A stretch of DNA of 64,000 nt from Plantactinospora endophytica (GTDB lineage: Bacteria; Actinomycetota; Actinomycetes; Mycobacteriales; Micromonosporaceae): the NCBI RefSeq assembly GCF_016862915.1, contig NZ_BONW01000002.1, positions 186,001 to 250,000 of the forward strand, written 5' to 3'. The notes under the pieces were generated by a model. It was not told the origin of the DNA, did not search any database, and saw nothing but the letters and a program-made list of their open reading frames with translations. A program made the position numbers and the translations under genes. Within the stretch, counting starts at the first letter, position 1. Each line of letters begins with the position of its first letter. This document shows positions 43,276 to 52,079 of the stretch, piece after piece.

Positions 43276-44597
43276 CCGTCCGTACGCTGCCCCCGCTCGG
43301 ACCCAACCGCAAGCTCAAGCTGCCCCGTGAGGTCGAGCGCACCCTGCCGAACGGGTTGACGGTGATCGTGCTGCGTCGGCCGGCGGTGCCGCTGGTCGAG
43401 CTGCGGCTCTGGGTGCCGTTCGGGCGGGCCCACCTGGCCCGGGGACTGATGATGTCCCAGACGCTGCTCTCCGGTACCGAGACGATGAGTTCGGTGCAGC
43501 TCGCCGCCGAGTTGCAGAAGGTGGGCGGCGGGCTGTCCTGCGGGGCCGACTCGGACCGGCTGATGATCTCCGGTACGGGCCTGTCGACGGGGCTGGACCG
43601 GATCCTGGAGCTGCTGGCCGAGGTGTTGACCGGGGCCAGTTATCCGAACGACGAGGTCGCCACCGAGCGGGCCCGGCTGATCGACGGGATCCGGATGGCC
43701 CAGAGCCAGCCGACCCACCTGGTCCGCAAGGCGCTGCTGAAGCGGATGTACGGCAAGCACCCGTACGCGGTGCAGACCCCCGAGCCGGAGCAGGTCGAGG
43801 CGGTACGACCGGCGGCGCTGCGCAGCCTGCACGCCGCCCGGGTACGCCCGGCCGGGGCGATCCTGCTGCTGGTCGGCGACGTGCAGGAGGCGAAGGCGCT
43901 GGACGCCGTGGAGCGGGCGCTCGGCGACTGGACCGGGGACGGGGCGCCCGGTGAGCTGCCGTCGACCCCGCCGCTGGAGCCGGGGCCGCTGCTGCTGGTG
44001 GACCGGCCCGACTCGGTGCAGTCCTCGGTCCGGCTGGCGCTGCCGGCGGTGCCGCGTACCCATCCGGACCATGCCGCGCTGCAACTGGCCAACCTGGTCT
44101 TCGGTGGTTACTTCTCGTCCCGTTGGGTGGAGAACATCCGGGAGGACAAGGGCTACACGTACGGGCCGCACTCCGTCATCGAGCACTCGGTCGCCGGGTC
44201 TTCGCTGGTCGTCGCCGCCGAGGTGGCGACCGAGGTGACCGGGCCGGCCCTGCTGGAGACGATCTACGAGCTGGGTCGGCTGGCCACCCTACCGCCGAAG
44301 GAGGACGAGCTGGAGCAGGCCCGCCAGTACGCCCTCGGCACGCTCCAGCTCGGCATCTCCACCCAGGCCGGGCTGGCGGCGGTGGCCAGCGCGTACGCCG
44401 GTTCCGGGCTGCGCCTGGAGTTCCTGGCCGAGCACGCGGCCCGGTTGGCGAAGGCGACCCGGGACGACGTGGCGGCAGCGGCGGCCAGCTATCTGGCCCC
44501 GTCCCGGGCGGTCACCGTCGTGCTGGGCGACGCCGGTCAGGTCGAGGCGCCGCTCGGTGTGCTGGGACCGGTCCGGACCGAGGCCGCCGGATCGTGA
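43272..44597 (+). CDS. M16 family peptidase-like protein, non-catalytic partner
   Basis: 441 residues of M16 fold (LPNGLTVIVLRRPAVPLVELRLWV, ENIREDKGYTYGPHSVIEH) but the HxxEH motif is replaced by ARGLMMSQ, so zinc cannot be bound. The RxxxY-type stretch REDKGYTYG, typical of the substrate-binding partner, is kept. It overlaps both neighbours by four bases (GTGA), giving tight coupling with the catalytic subunit and nudC. Confidence 0.9.
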   Translation: MTVRTLPPLGPNRKLKLPREVERTLPNGLTVIVLRRPAVPLVELRLWVPFGRAHLARGLMMSQTLLSGTETMSSVQLAAELQKVGGGLSCGADSDRLMISGTGLSTGLDRILELLAEVLTGASYPNDEVATERARLIDGIRMAQSQPTHLVRKALLKRMYGKHPYAVQTPEPEQVEAVRPAALRSLHAARVRPAGAILLLVGDVQEAKALDAVERALGDWTGDGAPGELPSTPPLEPGPLLLVDRPDSVQSSVRLALPAVPRTHPDHAALQLANLVFGGYFSSRWVENIREDKGYTYGPHSVIEHSVAGSSLVVAAEVATEVTGPALLETIYELGRLATLPPKEDELEQARQYALGTLQLGISTQAGLAAVASAYAGSGLRLEFLAEHAARLAKATRDDVAAAAASYLAPSRAVTVVLGDAGQVEAPLGVLGPVRTEAAGS

Positions 44598-45565
44598 CGG
44601 AGGCCCGACCGCCGCTGGACCGGTCGGCCGGCCATCCGCCGCTGGCCCGGTCCACGCTCGACCGGGCGGCGCACCGCCGTGCCGACCAGCGGTGGTTGGC
44701 CGACGCCTGGCAGCGGTCCCGGGTGCTGGTGGTGGACGTGGCGAACGGCGGCCGGACCCTGGTCGGGGCCGTCGGCGACAAGCCGGAGCTGATCCTGCTC
44801 GGTCCGGACGCGGCCCGGGACAGCGAGCCGGCCGCCCGGCTCTTCCTCGGCGTCGAGCCGGACGGCGTGGCGGTCTTCGCGGTCGACGCGCCACTGCCGG
44901 AGATCGCCGGTACCCGGCCGGCGAACCTGCGCGAGGTCGGGCACCTGCTCGGTGACCGGGACGCCGGACTGTTCACCACCGCCGTCGCGCTGGCGAACTG
45001 GCACGCCCGGCACCTGTACTCGTCGCTGACCGGTCTGTCCACCGTGGTCGGGGACGCCGGCTGGTCCCGGCGGGACGAGGCCGGCAACCAGCTCTGGCCG
45101 CGTACCGATCCGGCGATGATCGTGCTGGTGCACGACGACGTCGCCGGCCCGGACGGGCGGTGCCTGCTGGGCAACAACGCGGCCTGGCGCGGCGAACGAG
45201 GCGTGCGCCGGTACTCCTGCCTCGCCGGCTACGTCGAGCCGGGCGAGTCGGCCGAGGACGCGGTGGTCCGGGAGGTCACCGAGGAGGTCGGCCTGGTCCC
45301 GCACCACATCGGGTACGTCGCCAGCCAGTCGTGGCCGTTCCCCGGCTCGCTGATGTTGGGCTTCTTCGCCCGCGCCGACCCGGCCCGGCCGGTCAAGCTG
45401 GACCCGGCGGAGATCGCGTACGCGGGCTGGTTCAGCCGGCGGCAGATCGCCTCGGTGCTGGCCGGGGCGGCGGTGGAGGTCGAGGACGGGGTACGGCTGG
45501 CGTTGCCGCCGCCGTCGTCGATCGCGCTGTTCCTGATCCGCCGGTGGCTGGACGGCGCCGCGTAG
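44594..45565 (+). CDS. nudC: NAD(+) diphosphatase / NAD-decapping Nudix hydrolase, lacking the zinc ribbon
   Basis: 323 residues. NudC cleaves NADH/NAD to NMN(H) and AMP and can remove NAD caps from RNA. The Nudix box GYVEPGESAEDAVVREVTEEVGL and the family tag SQSWPFPGSLMLGF are intact. The Cys4 zinc ribbon normally before the Nudix domain is lost: where other NudC proteins have FCxxCG and CxxC this one reads LYSSLTG and RRDEAGNQLWPRTDP. The start overlaps the M16 partner gene by four bases. The stop is followed at once by a tandem repeat. The gene corresponds to Rv3199c by position. Confidence 0.9.
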   Translation: MTEARPPLDRSAGHPPLARSTLDRAAHRRADQRWLADAWQRSRVLVVDVANGGRTLVGAVGDKPELILLGPDAARDSEPAARLFLGVEPDGVAVFAVDAPLPEIAGTRPANLREVGHLLGDRDAGLFTTAVALANWHARHLYSSLTGLSTVVGDAGWSRRDEAGNQLWPRTDPAMIVLVHDDVAGPDGRCLLGNNAAWRGERGVRRYSCLAGYVEPGESAEDAVVREVTEEVGLVPHHIGYVASQSWPFPGSLMLGFFARADPARPVKLDPAEIAYAGWFSRRQIASVLAGAAVEVEDGVRLALPPPSSIALFLIRRWLDGAA

Positions 45566-45656
45566 GCCGGCTCGGCTGTCAGGCACCGGCCGGCTCGGCC
45601 GTCAGGCACCAGCCGGCTCGGCTGTCGGGCACGGGCCGGGCGGCTGTCGGGCGCAT
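45566..45656. repeat. Four copies of a 23-bp unit directly after the nudC stop codon
   Basis: Units start at 45566, 45589, 45612 and 45635, with core GCCGGCTCGGCTGTCAGGCA. The first follows the TAG without a gap; the last is degenerate. Confidence 0.85.
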
Positions 45657-45720
45657 CGGCTTGGGCGGCTGGCCTGCCGGATGTTCCGCGACGACACGGG
45701 CATGGCCGGGGGCGGCACAA

Positions 45721-45766
45721 ATCTTGGCCCGCGACCGTCGTTGCCGCGACGATCACGGGCCAAGAT
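45721..45766. terminator. Hairpin between nudC and a convergent hypothetical gene
   Basis: Arms ATCTTGGCCCG (45721-45731) and CGGGCCAAGAT (45756-45766) are exact complements; the 24-base spacer can form a further short stem. It probably serves both strands. Confidence 0.6.
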
Positions 45767-45836
45767 CATAGGCCGTCGTTTGCCGGGTCTGGCATGGTGC
45801 GTGGCGGGGGACGCCACCCCGGCCACCGACGGTCGT

Positions 45837-46250
45837 CTAACCGAACCTCGACTGTGGGCCGAGGTTCCGGGGGTGCGGGTTGCCGACGGTCGGCGGGCCG
45901 AACTCGGCGGGGGCCGGCGCGTGCGGGCTGAGCGGCAGGGCCGGCTCGTGGAGTTCGGGTGACCGGGCCTGGTCGCCGGGCCGGTCCCGCTGCGGATCGT
46001 TGCGGAGCCGACGGTCGGGCTCGCCCACCGGCAGCACCTTGACCCGCTGTCGTCCGGATCGGACGGCGCCCACGCTGGACAGCGCCCGGGCGAGCAGTAG
46101 TGCGGCGTCCCGGTCGTCGGCCCGGACGGTCTGGCGGCGCTGCTCCGGTGAGGTCTGCTCGTCGCGGAGGCGCTCCCCGTGCGCCCAGGCGGCGGCCAAC
46201 TCGTCATCGGCGGCAGCACGGATGTCCGTGCGAACGATTAGAAACCGCAT
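45837..46250 (-). CDS. Hypothetical protein (137 aa) near the XRE/DUF5753 gene
   Basis: Starts at ATG 46250 (MRFLIVRTDIRAAADDELAAAW), with GGAGAC before it. The first 75 residues look like a compact alpha/beta domain; the rest is Pro/Arg-rich. No family recognised. A 17-bp palindrome lies 59 bases upstream, and an XRE/DUF5753 regulator gene is the next gene upstream, so it may be its target. Confidence 0.7.
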   Translation of the reverse strand: MRFLIVRTDIRAAADDELAAAWAHGERLRDEQTSPEQRRQTVRADDRDAALLLARALSSVGAVRSGRQRVKVLPVGEPDRRLRNDPQRDRPGDQARSPELHEPALPLSPHAPAPAEFGPPTVGNPHPRNLGPQSRFG

Positions 46251-46558
46251 GGGTGTCTCCGAAGGCCGGTGACGGACGATGATCCTGTGATTACCTAACG
46301 AAGTCATCACGTGGAACTTCCACGTCCCCCTTGGGGATTATGTTCACCCATCCCGGCCCGGCGGGCAAGTGAAACGCGCCGATTGGAGTAGTTGCTCGTC
46401 CGATCAGGTGACGCAGGGTCAGCACGCTCCAGCCCGAGCCGAGGATCGGCGTACGACGAAGCCGCCGGCTCCCGGGACGGGAACCGGCGGCTGTGGACGC
46501 CTGGTCGGGTACGGTGGCGGACGCCTGCGGGCTGGTGGTCGGCCTCGTCGGCCCCGGT
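46251..46558. other. Intergenic region, 308 bp
   Basis: It holds the promoter region and palindrome of the preceding hypothetical gene and the 3' flank of the XRE/DUF5753 gene. It includes an AT-richer segment (46290-46345). No further ORF is supported. Confidence 0.5.
46309..46325. promoter_or_regulatory. 17-bp palindromic operator candidate
   Basis: ACGTGGAACTTCCACGT has perfect 8-bp arms around a single base. It lies in an AT-richer promoter region between the hypothetical gene and the XRE/DUF5753 regulator gene, which is the obvious candidate binder. Confidence 0.5.
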
Positions 46559-47533
46559 CTACTGTTCGGTCAGTCGGCCGGAACGGCGACTGCGCTGGGA
46601 CGGCGGCATCCCCGGATCACGGCTGGCCGGCTTGCGGGGCGGGCCCGACGAGCGCTGTCCCGCCATGTCGGTCAGCCAGACGACCGTCTCCTCCGGACTG
46701 TAGGCGGCGTCCCGGAGCCAGTCGAAGACCATCGAGTAGGTGTTGATCTCCTTCTGATCCGTCACCATCAGGTTGGTGGCCAGCCCCTCGATCGCCAGGG
46801 TCTCCGGATCCTGCGGCTCGGCGAACCGGTAGAGCGAGAACCCGGTGTGCGGCAGGTACCAGTCCGCGATGGTCTGGTCGGCCGGCAGCACCTGGATGGT
46901 CACGTTGGGCAGCGCGGCGAGCTTGCGCAACTGGACGAGCTGGGCGCGGAGCGCCTCGCGCGGGCCGGCCCGACCACCGAGCGCCGCCTCCTCGATCACC
47001 GCCGAGTAGTGGGGCGGTTCGACCTCTCGGGTCAGCAGCGACTGCCGGGCGATCCGGGCGGCAATCTCGTTCTCGGGGTCGGTGTCGTCCTGGTCGGGAT
47101 CGTCGACGAGCTGCCGCGAGGAGAGGATGCGCAGCTTGACGTACGCCCTGGTCTGCAACAGGCCGGGGACGATCACCGGGCTGTACTCGCGGATCTCGGC
47201 GCAGCCGGCCTCCAGTTCGGCGAAGACGCGCTGCCGCGGCGTCATCGTCGCGTACGAGCGCAGCCAGGCCCGCATGTCGCCGGCCTCGTTGGTGATCGCG
47301 GTCAGCTCTTCGCGCAGCGGTCCGGTGACCTTGTAGAGGTCCAGCAGGTCGAGGACGTCCCGCAGGTCGGGCCGGCTGCGGCCGTTCTCCAGTCGGGAGA
47401 GTTTGGACGCGGAGGCCCAGCCCACCGCCTCGATGACCTGGTCGCCGGTGAGCTTGGCGGACTCCCGCAGTTTGCGCAGTTCCGTGCCGAGCCTGCGGCG
47501 CCGCAGGATCGGGCTGGGTTGAGCAGGAGGCAC
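46559..47533 (-). CDS. XRE-type regulator with DUF5753
   Basis: 324 residues. The HTH is LRKLRESAKLTGDQVIEAVGWASASKLSRLENGRSRP, followed by DUF5753 (VIVPGLLQTRAYVKLRI, RQSLLTREVEPPHYSAVIEEAALGG, LRKLAALPNVTIQVLPAD, GFSLYRFAEPQDPETLAIEGL). No DUF397 partner is adjacent. The C-terminal 30 residues are basic and disordered. GTG 47533 is the likely start; the ribosome site is weak. Confidence 0.9.
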   Translation of the reverse strand: MPPAQPSPILRRRRLGTELRKLRESAKLTGDQVIEAVGWASASKLSRLENGRSRPDLRDVLDLLDLYKVTGPLREELTAITNEAGDMRAWLRSYATMTPRQRVFAELEAGCAEIREYSPVIVPGLLQTRAYVKLRILSSRQLVDDPDQDDTDPENEIAARIARQSLLTREVEPPHYSAVIEEAALGGRAGPREALRAQLVQLRKLAALPNVTIQVLPADQTIADWYLPHTGFSLYRFAEPQDPETLAIEGLATNLMVTDQKEINTYSMVFDWLRDAAYSPEETVVWLTDMAGQRSSGPPRKPASRDPGMPPSQRSRRSGRLTEQ

Positions 47534-47952
47534 TGGATCCTCGCTCTCGATCGAGTCGAGCCCGTAACCGGGCAGGTGCGGACCGTCCCAGTTCCGCTCC
47601 CGGCGGTCCAGTATGCCGCTCCTTCTTCACGGCGTGCCGTCGAATGGTAACGGCGTGTCTAAATGGAGGGGGCCTTCCGGAGGTGTTCCGGCCGTCGCCG
47701 TCGGATAGCCGATCGAGCTCCGACCCCGACCGACGACCGCGACACCATCGATTGCGACAACTTTCCCCCGCAGGTTCCCCCGCACCACGACCGCGCCGTA
47801 CGCCACCCCCGACCGCCCCCCAACCAGTACGGCGAACAGCCGCCGCGGGCGACCCGGCGCCCGCGATCCCTCCCGTCGGCGGTGATCACGGTGAGTTCCG
47901 GGTGCCCAGGTCCCCGCCCGGCTCGCCGCCACCCTCGAAAGGGACCCCTCGC
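47534..47952. other. Divergent intergenic region, 419 bp
   Basis: Upstream of both the XRE/DUF5753 gene (minus) and the MFS gene (plus). No convincing gene was seen. A minus-strand frame reads GRGRSSIGYPTATAGTPP, slightly like the riboflavin kinase signature, but too little is conserved. Confidence 0.45.
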
Positions 47953-49332
47953 ATGCGAACCATCCTGCGTCGCCCCGACTTCCGGCTGCTCTTCGCCGGT
48001 CTGCTGTTCAGCATGACGGCAGAGTCGATCATGTTGTTGGCGCTGGCCGTCTGGGTGAAGGACCTGACCGACTCGGACGGCATGGCCGGCGCCACCATCT
48101 TCGCGATGGTCGCGCCGATGGCCCTCGCCCCGATCATCGGCTGGGTGGTGGACCGGTTCCCCCGCCGCCCGTTCTTCATCGTCGCCAACCTGGCCACGGC
48201 GGTGGTACTCACCCCGCTGTTCCTGGTCCGGGACCGGACCGACGTCTGGGTGATCTACGTGGTGGGTGCCCTGTACGGGCTCTCCTACGTCGCGCTCACC
48301 GCGACGCTCAACGGGCTGATCAAGGAGATCGTGCCGGAGGACCTGATGGCCCAGGCGAACGGCGTGCTACAGACCGTCAAGCAGGGGCTCCGGCTGATCG
48401 GCCCGCTGGCCGGCGCGGCCCTCTACACCGGGGCCGGCGGCTGGACCCTGCCGACCGTCGGCATGATCGGCTTCAGCGCCGCCGCCTGCGCGGTCTCCGC
48501 GCTGCGGATCGCCGAGCGGGTGCCCGGAGCGGCCCGGCCGCGCTGGGCGACCGAGGTCGGGGCGGGACTGCGGCACATGGTCGGCGAGCCCGCCCTGCGC
48601 CGGGCAGTCGTCGGCGCCGCGCTGGCCGTACTGGTGATGGGGTTCAGCGAGTCGCTGATCTTCGCGTACGTCGACCAGGGGCTGGGCCGGGAACCCGGCT
48701 TCGTCGGAGTACTGGTCACCGTGCAGGGCATCGGCGGGGTGCTCGGCGGCCTCTCCTCACCGGTCGTGGTACGCCGGTTCGGCGAACTGGCCGCCCTGGC
48801 CGTCGGGGTGGCGCTCTTCGCGCCCGGGGCGCTGCTGCTGGCGTACCCGACGATCGGGTTGGCCTTCGTCGCCCTGGTGCTGCTCGGCTTCGGCCTGCCG
48901 ATCGCGTTCGTCGGGCTGAACACGCTGCTCCAGCGGCGTACCCCGGCGCCGTTGCTCGGCCGGGTCACCGCCGCCTCCGAGGCGCTGATCAGCGGGCCGC
49001 AGGCGGTCTCCATCGGCACCGGGGCGCTGCTGGTCGGCGTCGTCGACTACCGGCTGCTCTTCGTGGTGATCGCGGTGGTGATGACGGTGGCGGCCGGGTA
49101 CCTCTGGGCGGGCCGGGCCCTCTCCGCGCCGCCCGCCCCCGTCCCCACGACACCGGTACCCGTCCCGACGACACCCGTACCCGACGCGCCGTCGGCCGTG
49201 CCGACGCCCGACGTGATCCTGCCGGAGCTGGTCCCGCCAGCTGACCTGGTGTTGCCGGCCGCGGACGGTGCCTCGGACGAGTCGCGGGCCGCCGCCGAGG
49301 CGTCGCGGGCCTCCGGATCCCGTCGCCGGTAG
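47953..49332 (+). CDS. MFS transporter (drug-efflux-like, 12 helices)
   Basis: 459 residues with about 12 hydrophobic helices. The loop after helix 2 reads GWVVDRFPRRPFF, matching the MFS signature. A 65-residue Pro/Thr/Val-rich cytoplasmic tail (APPAPVPTTPVPVPTTPV) is unusual. It belongs to the enterobactin-exporter/macrolide-efflux-like group; the substrate is not known. GAAAGGGA precedes the ATG by ten bases. A terminator follows. Confidence 0.9.
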   Translation: MRTILRRPDFRLLFAGLLFSMTAESIMLLALAVWVKDLTDSDGMAGATIFAMVAPMALAPIIGWVVDRFPRRPFFIVANLATAVVLTPLFLVRDRTDVWVIYVVGALYGLSYVALTATLNGLIKEIVPEDLMAQANGVLQTVKQGLRLIGPLAGAALYTGAGGWTLPTVGMIGFSAAACAVSALRIAERVPGAARPRWATEVGAGLRHMVGEPALRRAVVGAALAVLVMGFSESLIFAYVDQGLGREPGFVGVLVTVQGIGGVLGGLSSPVVVRRFGELAALAVGVALFAPGALLLAYPTIGLAFVALVLLGFGLPIAFVGLNTLLQRRTPAPLLGRVTAASEALISGPQAVSIGTGALLVGVVDYRLLFVVIAVVMTVAAGYLWAGRALSAPPAPVPTTPVPVPTTPVPDAPSAVPTPDVILPELVPPADLVLPAADGASDESRAAAEASRASGSRRR

Positions 49333-49349
49333 CGGCACCGGAACCGGCC

Positions 49350-49376
49350 GGGGTGGGCCCGCACCGGGCCCACCCC
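49350..49376. terminator. Bidirectional terminator between MFS gene and mycoredoxin
   Basis: A perfect 12-bp stem (GGGGTGGGCCCG) with a three-base loop, between two convergent stops 51 bases apart. Confidence 0.85.
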
Positions 49377-49383
49377 GCACAGG

Positions 49384-49629
49384 TCAGTGCTCCGCGAGCG
49401 CGGCCAGGTGCTTCTTGACGTCGACGATGGAGGGGTTGGTCAGCGCCGAGCCGTCGTCGAACTTCACCGTCGGCACGGTCTGGTTGCCGCCGTTGACGCT
49501 CATCACGAACTCGGCGGCGGCCGGGTCCTGCTCGATGTCGACGACCGTGTAGCCGATGCCCTCCCGGTCCAACTGTGACTTGAGCCGGTGGCAGTAGCCG
49601 CACCAGGACGTGGAATACATCGTCAACAT
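49384..49629 (-). CDS. mrx1: Mycoredoxin-1 (mycothiol-dependent glutaredoxin)
   Basis: 81 residues: TMYSTSWCGYCHRLKSQLDREG with active-site CGYC (10-13), the cis-Pro region GNQTVPTVKFDDG and a C-terminal helix. It reduces mycothiol mixed disulphides on proteins. It lies head to head with uvrD2, 139 bases apart, as Rv3198A-Rv3198c are neighbours in M. tuberculosis. MshB at 3.9-4.9 kb makes its cofactor. ATG 49629 is chosen; ATG 49620 is possible. Confidence 0.94.
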   Translation of the reverse strand: MLTMYSTSWCGYCHRLKSQLDREGIGYTVVDIEQDPAAAEFVMSVNGGNQTVPTVKFDDGSALTNPSIVDVKKHLAALAEH

Positions 49630-49768
49630 CGTCGAGACCTCCGCGGTGCTCAGTCGTTCCCCAGCCAGGGCCCGACCGGCTCTCCCCGGTCGGACGTCGG
49701 ATCGGACGGGTTGTCGATCACACAGGCTAAAGGTGCAACGTCGGAAGAGGCTGCCATGATTCCTAGCT

Positions 49769-51928
49769 GTGGCGGTTGACTCAGGCGCGGAACGGATCCT
49801 GGCCGGACTCGACCCGGAGCAGCGCACCGCGGTGACCGCTCCGGCGGGGCCGGTCTGCATCCTGGCCGGCGCGGGCACCGGCAAGACCCGGGCGATCACG
49901 CACCGGATCGCGTACCGGGTGACGGCCGGCGAGATCGCCGCCCGGCACGTACTCGCGGTCACCTTCACCGCCCGGGCCGCCGCCGAGCTGCGGGCCCGGC
50001 TCGGCGCGCTCGGCGTACCGGGGGTGCAGGCCCGGACGTTCCACGGCGCCGCGCTGCGTCAGGTCCGGTACTTCTCGTCCCGGCTGCTCGCCGGCCGGGA
50101 GATGCCGGAACTGCTGGACAGCAAGGTCCGGCTGGTCACCCTGGCCGCCGCCCGGGTCGGGCTGCGCACCGACCGGGCCGCCGCCCGGGACCTGGCCGGC
50201 GAGATCGAGTGGGCCAAGTCGTCCCTGGTCGAGCCGGGGGAGTACGTCGTCGCGGCGGCCAAGGCGCTGCGCGAGACACCGCACGACCCGGCGAAGGTGG
50301 CCGAGGTCTTCGCCGGCTACGAGAAGGTGAAACGCGCCAACGGTGTGATCGACTTCGAGGACATGCTCCGGGCGGCGGTCTGGGGGATCGAGGAGCACCC
50401 GGACGTCGGCGAGCAGATCCGGGCACAATACCGGCACCTCGTCGTCGACGAGTACCAGGACGTGAACCCGCTCCAGCAGCGGTTGCTGGACGCTTGGCTG
50501 GGCGGCCGGGACGACCTGACCGTGGTCGGCGACGCCAGCCAGACGATCTACTCGTTCACCGGGGCCACCTCGGCGTACCTGATCGACTTTCCCCGGCTGC
50601 GCCGGGACGCGGTGGTGGTCCGGCTGGTCCGGGACTACCGCTCCACGCCACAGGTGGTCGGGCTGGCCAACGCCGTGATCCGGCAGGCCCGGGGTGCCGA
50701 GGCGCGACTGCGGCTGGAACTGCACGGACAGCGTCCGCCGGGTGCCGAGCCGGACCTGCGGATCTTCGCCGACGAACCGGCTGAGGCCGCCGCCGTGGCG
50801 GTGCGCTGCCGTGACCTGATCGCCGCCGGTACGCCGGCCCGGGAGATCGCCGTACTGTTCCGGACGAACGCGCAGTCCGAGGCGTACGAGAAGGCGCTGG
50901 CCGAGGCGGAGGTGCCGTACCAGGTCCAGGGCGCCGAGCGCTTCTTCGAGCGGCCCGAGATCCGGCAGGCGCTGGTGGCGCTGCGCGCGGCGACCCGGTC
51001 GACTCCGGGAGACATGCCACTGGTCCCGGCCGTGGTCGAGGCGCTGGCCGCAGTCGGCTGGGCACCTGACGCGGCCCCGCCCGGCGGCGCGGCCCGGGAA
51101 AGCTGGGAGGCGCTCGCCGCCTTGGTCCAGCTCGCCGAGGAGTACGCGGCGACCCCGGTGCTGCTGCCGATCGGCGAGGCTGCCTCGGTCGAGCGGCCGG
51201 TGTCGCTTACCGACTTCTGTGCCGAGTTGGGCCGACGGGCCGCCGCGCAGCACGTACCGACGGTCGAGGGCGTGACGCTGGCCTCGCTGCACTCGGCGAA
51301 GGGGCTGGAGTGGGACGCGGTGTTCCTGGTCGGGCTCTCCGACGGCACGCTGCCGACCAGCTACGCGAAGACTCCCGAGCAGGTGGAGGAGGAACGGCGG
51401 CTGCTCTACGTCGGGGTGACCCGGGCCCGGGAGTGGCTCTGGCTGTCGTACGCCTCGGCGCGCTCGCCCGGTGGCCGGGCCCGCCGGCCATGCCGCTTCC
51501 TGCCCCAGTTCGACCGTTCGAGCGGTGGGCGCACCGTCGAGGCGCCGGGCGGCAGTCGGAAACCCGACCGTCGGCGTACCCAGATCGTCTCCTGCCGGGT
51601 CTGCGGGGCGACCCTGCTGGCCGGCGCGGACCGCAAACTCGGCCGCTGCGCCACCTGCCCGTCCGACCTCGACGAGGAGTTGCTGGACCGGCTGCGTGAC
51701 TGGCGGGCCCGGGTGGCCGGTGCGCAGAAGGTCCCCGCGTACGTGGTCTTCACCGACGCGACCCTGGTCGCGCTGGCCGAACGCCGCCCCGCCCGTCCGA
51801 CGGAACTGCTGGCCATCGCCGGCATCGGCCCCCGCAAGGTCGCCCTGTACGGCGACGCCGTGCTCGCCCTGATCGAGGGTCTCGGCGTCGACGACGTTCT
51901 GCTCACGGCGGAGCCGACCGAGTCGTAG
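49769..51928 (+). CDS. uvrD2: ATP-dependent DNA helicase UvrD2 (tetracysteine and HRDC domains)
   Basis: 719 residues. SF1A helicase motifs are complete: LAGAGTGKTRAITHRIAY, TFTARAAAELR, VVDEYQDVNPLQQ, GDASQTIYSFTGA, LVRDYRSTPQVV, LHSAKGLEWDAVF, EERRLLYVGVTRARE. After the motor a tetracysteine module (CRVCG near 609, CATCP near 630) and an HRDC domain (about 645-705) give the UvrD2 layout. It translocates 3' to 5' on single-stranded DNA in repair or replication; in mycobacteria UvrD2 is essential. The GTG start has no ribosome site. Confidence 0.95.
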   Translation: MAVDSGAERILAGLDPEQRTAVTAPAGPVCILAGAGTGKTRAITHRIAYRVTAGEIAARHVLAVTFTARAAAELRARLGALGVPGVQARTFHGAALRQVRYFSSRLLAGREMPELLDSKVRLVTLAAARVGLRTDRAAARDLAGEIEWAKSSLVEPGEYVVAAAKALRETPHDPAKVAEVFAGYEKVKRANGVIDFEDMLRAAVWGIEEHPDVGEQIRAQYRHLVVDEYQDVNPLQQRLLDAWLGGRDDLTVVGDASQTIYSFTGATSAYLIDFPRLRRDAVVVRLVRDYRSTPQVVGLANAVIRQARGAEARLRLELHGQRPPGAEPDLRIFADEPAEAAAVAVRCRDLIAAGTPAREIAVLFRTNAQSEAYEKALAEAEVPYQVQGAERFFERPEIRQALVALRAATRSTPGDMPLVPAVVEALAAVGWAPDAAPPGGAARESWEALAALVQLAEEYAATPVLLPIGEAASVERPVSLTDFCAELGRRAAAQHVPTVEGVTLASLHSAKGLEWDAVFLVGLSDGTLPTSYAKTPEQVEEERRLLYVGVTRAREWLWLSYASARSPGGRARRPCRFLPQFDRSSGGRTVEAPGGSRKPDRRRTQIVSCRVCGATLLAGADRKLGRCATCPSDLDEELLDRLRDWRARVAGAQKVPAYVVFTDATLVALAERRPARPTELLAIAGIGPRKVALYGDAVLALIEGLGVDDVLLTAEPTES

Positions 51929-51992
51929 CCGGGCAGGTCGCGGGCCCGCCGAGCAGTGTCGGAAGAAAGTTCCGCAATCTCGCCGTAATTCG

Positions 51993-52023
51993 TTTGCCTC
52001 CCCGCCCGGAGGAGGCATAGCCT
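51993..52023 (+). promoter_or_regulatory. Promoter of the whiB7 leader, WhiB7-type
   Basis: TTTGCC at 51993-51998 and TAGCCT at 52018-52023 have about 18-19 bases between them. The segment CGTAATTCG directly before the -35 is AT-rich for this genome, as in promoters that WhiB7 activates with its AT-hook. It would start a leader of about 480 bases. Confidence 0.5.
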
Positions 52024-52079
52024 CATGGCACACCTCGCGAGCGGCGGCTTTCAGGCTGTTCAAGAGGGGTGAGAGTCCG

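Noticed and set aside
47627-47932. Minus-strand frame resembling the riboflavin kinase signature (GRGRSSIGYPTATA)
   Set aside because: Only a few residues match, no fold-level pattern surrounds them, and no RibF gene fragments are nearby; coincidence is likely.
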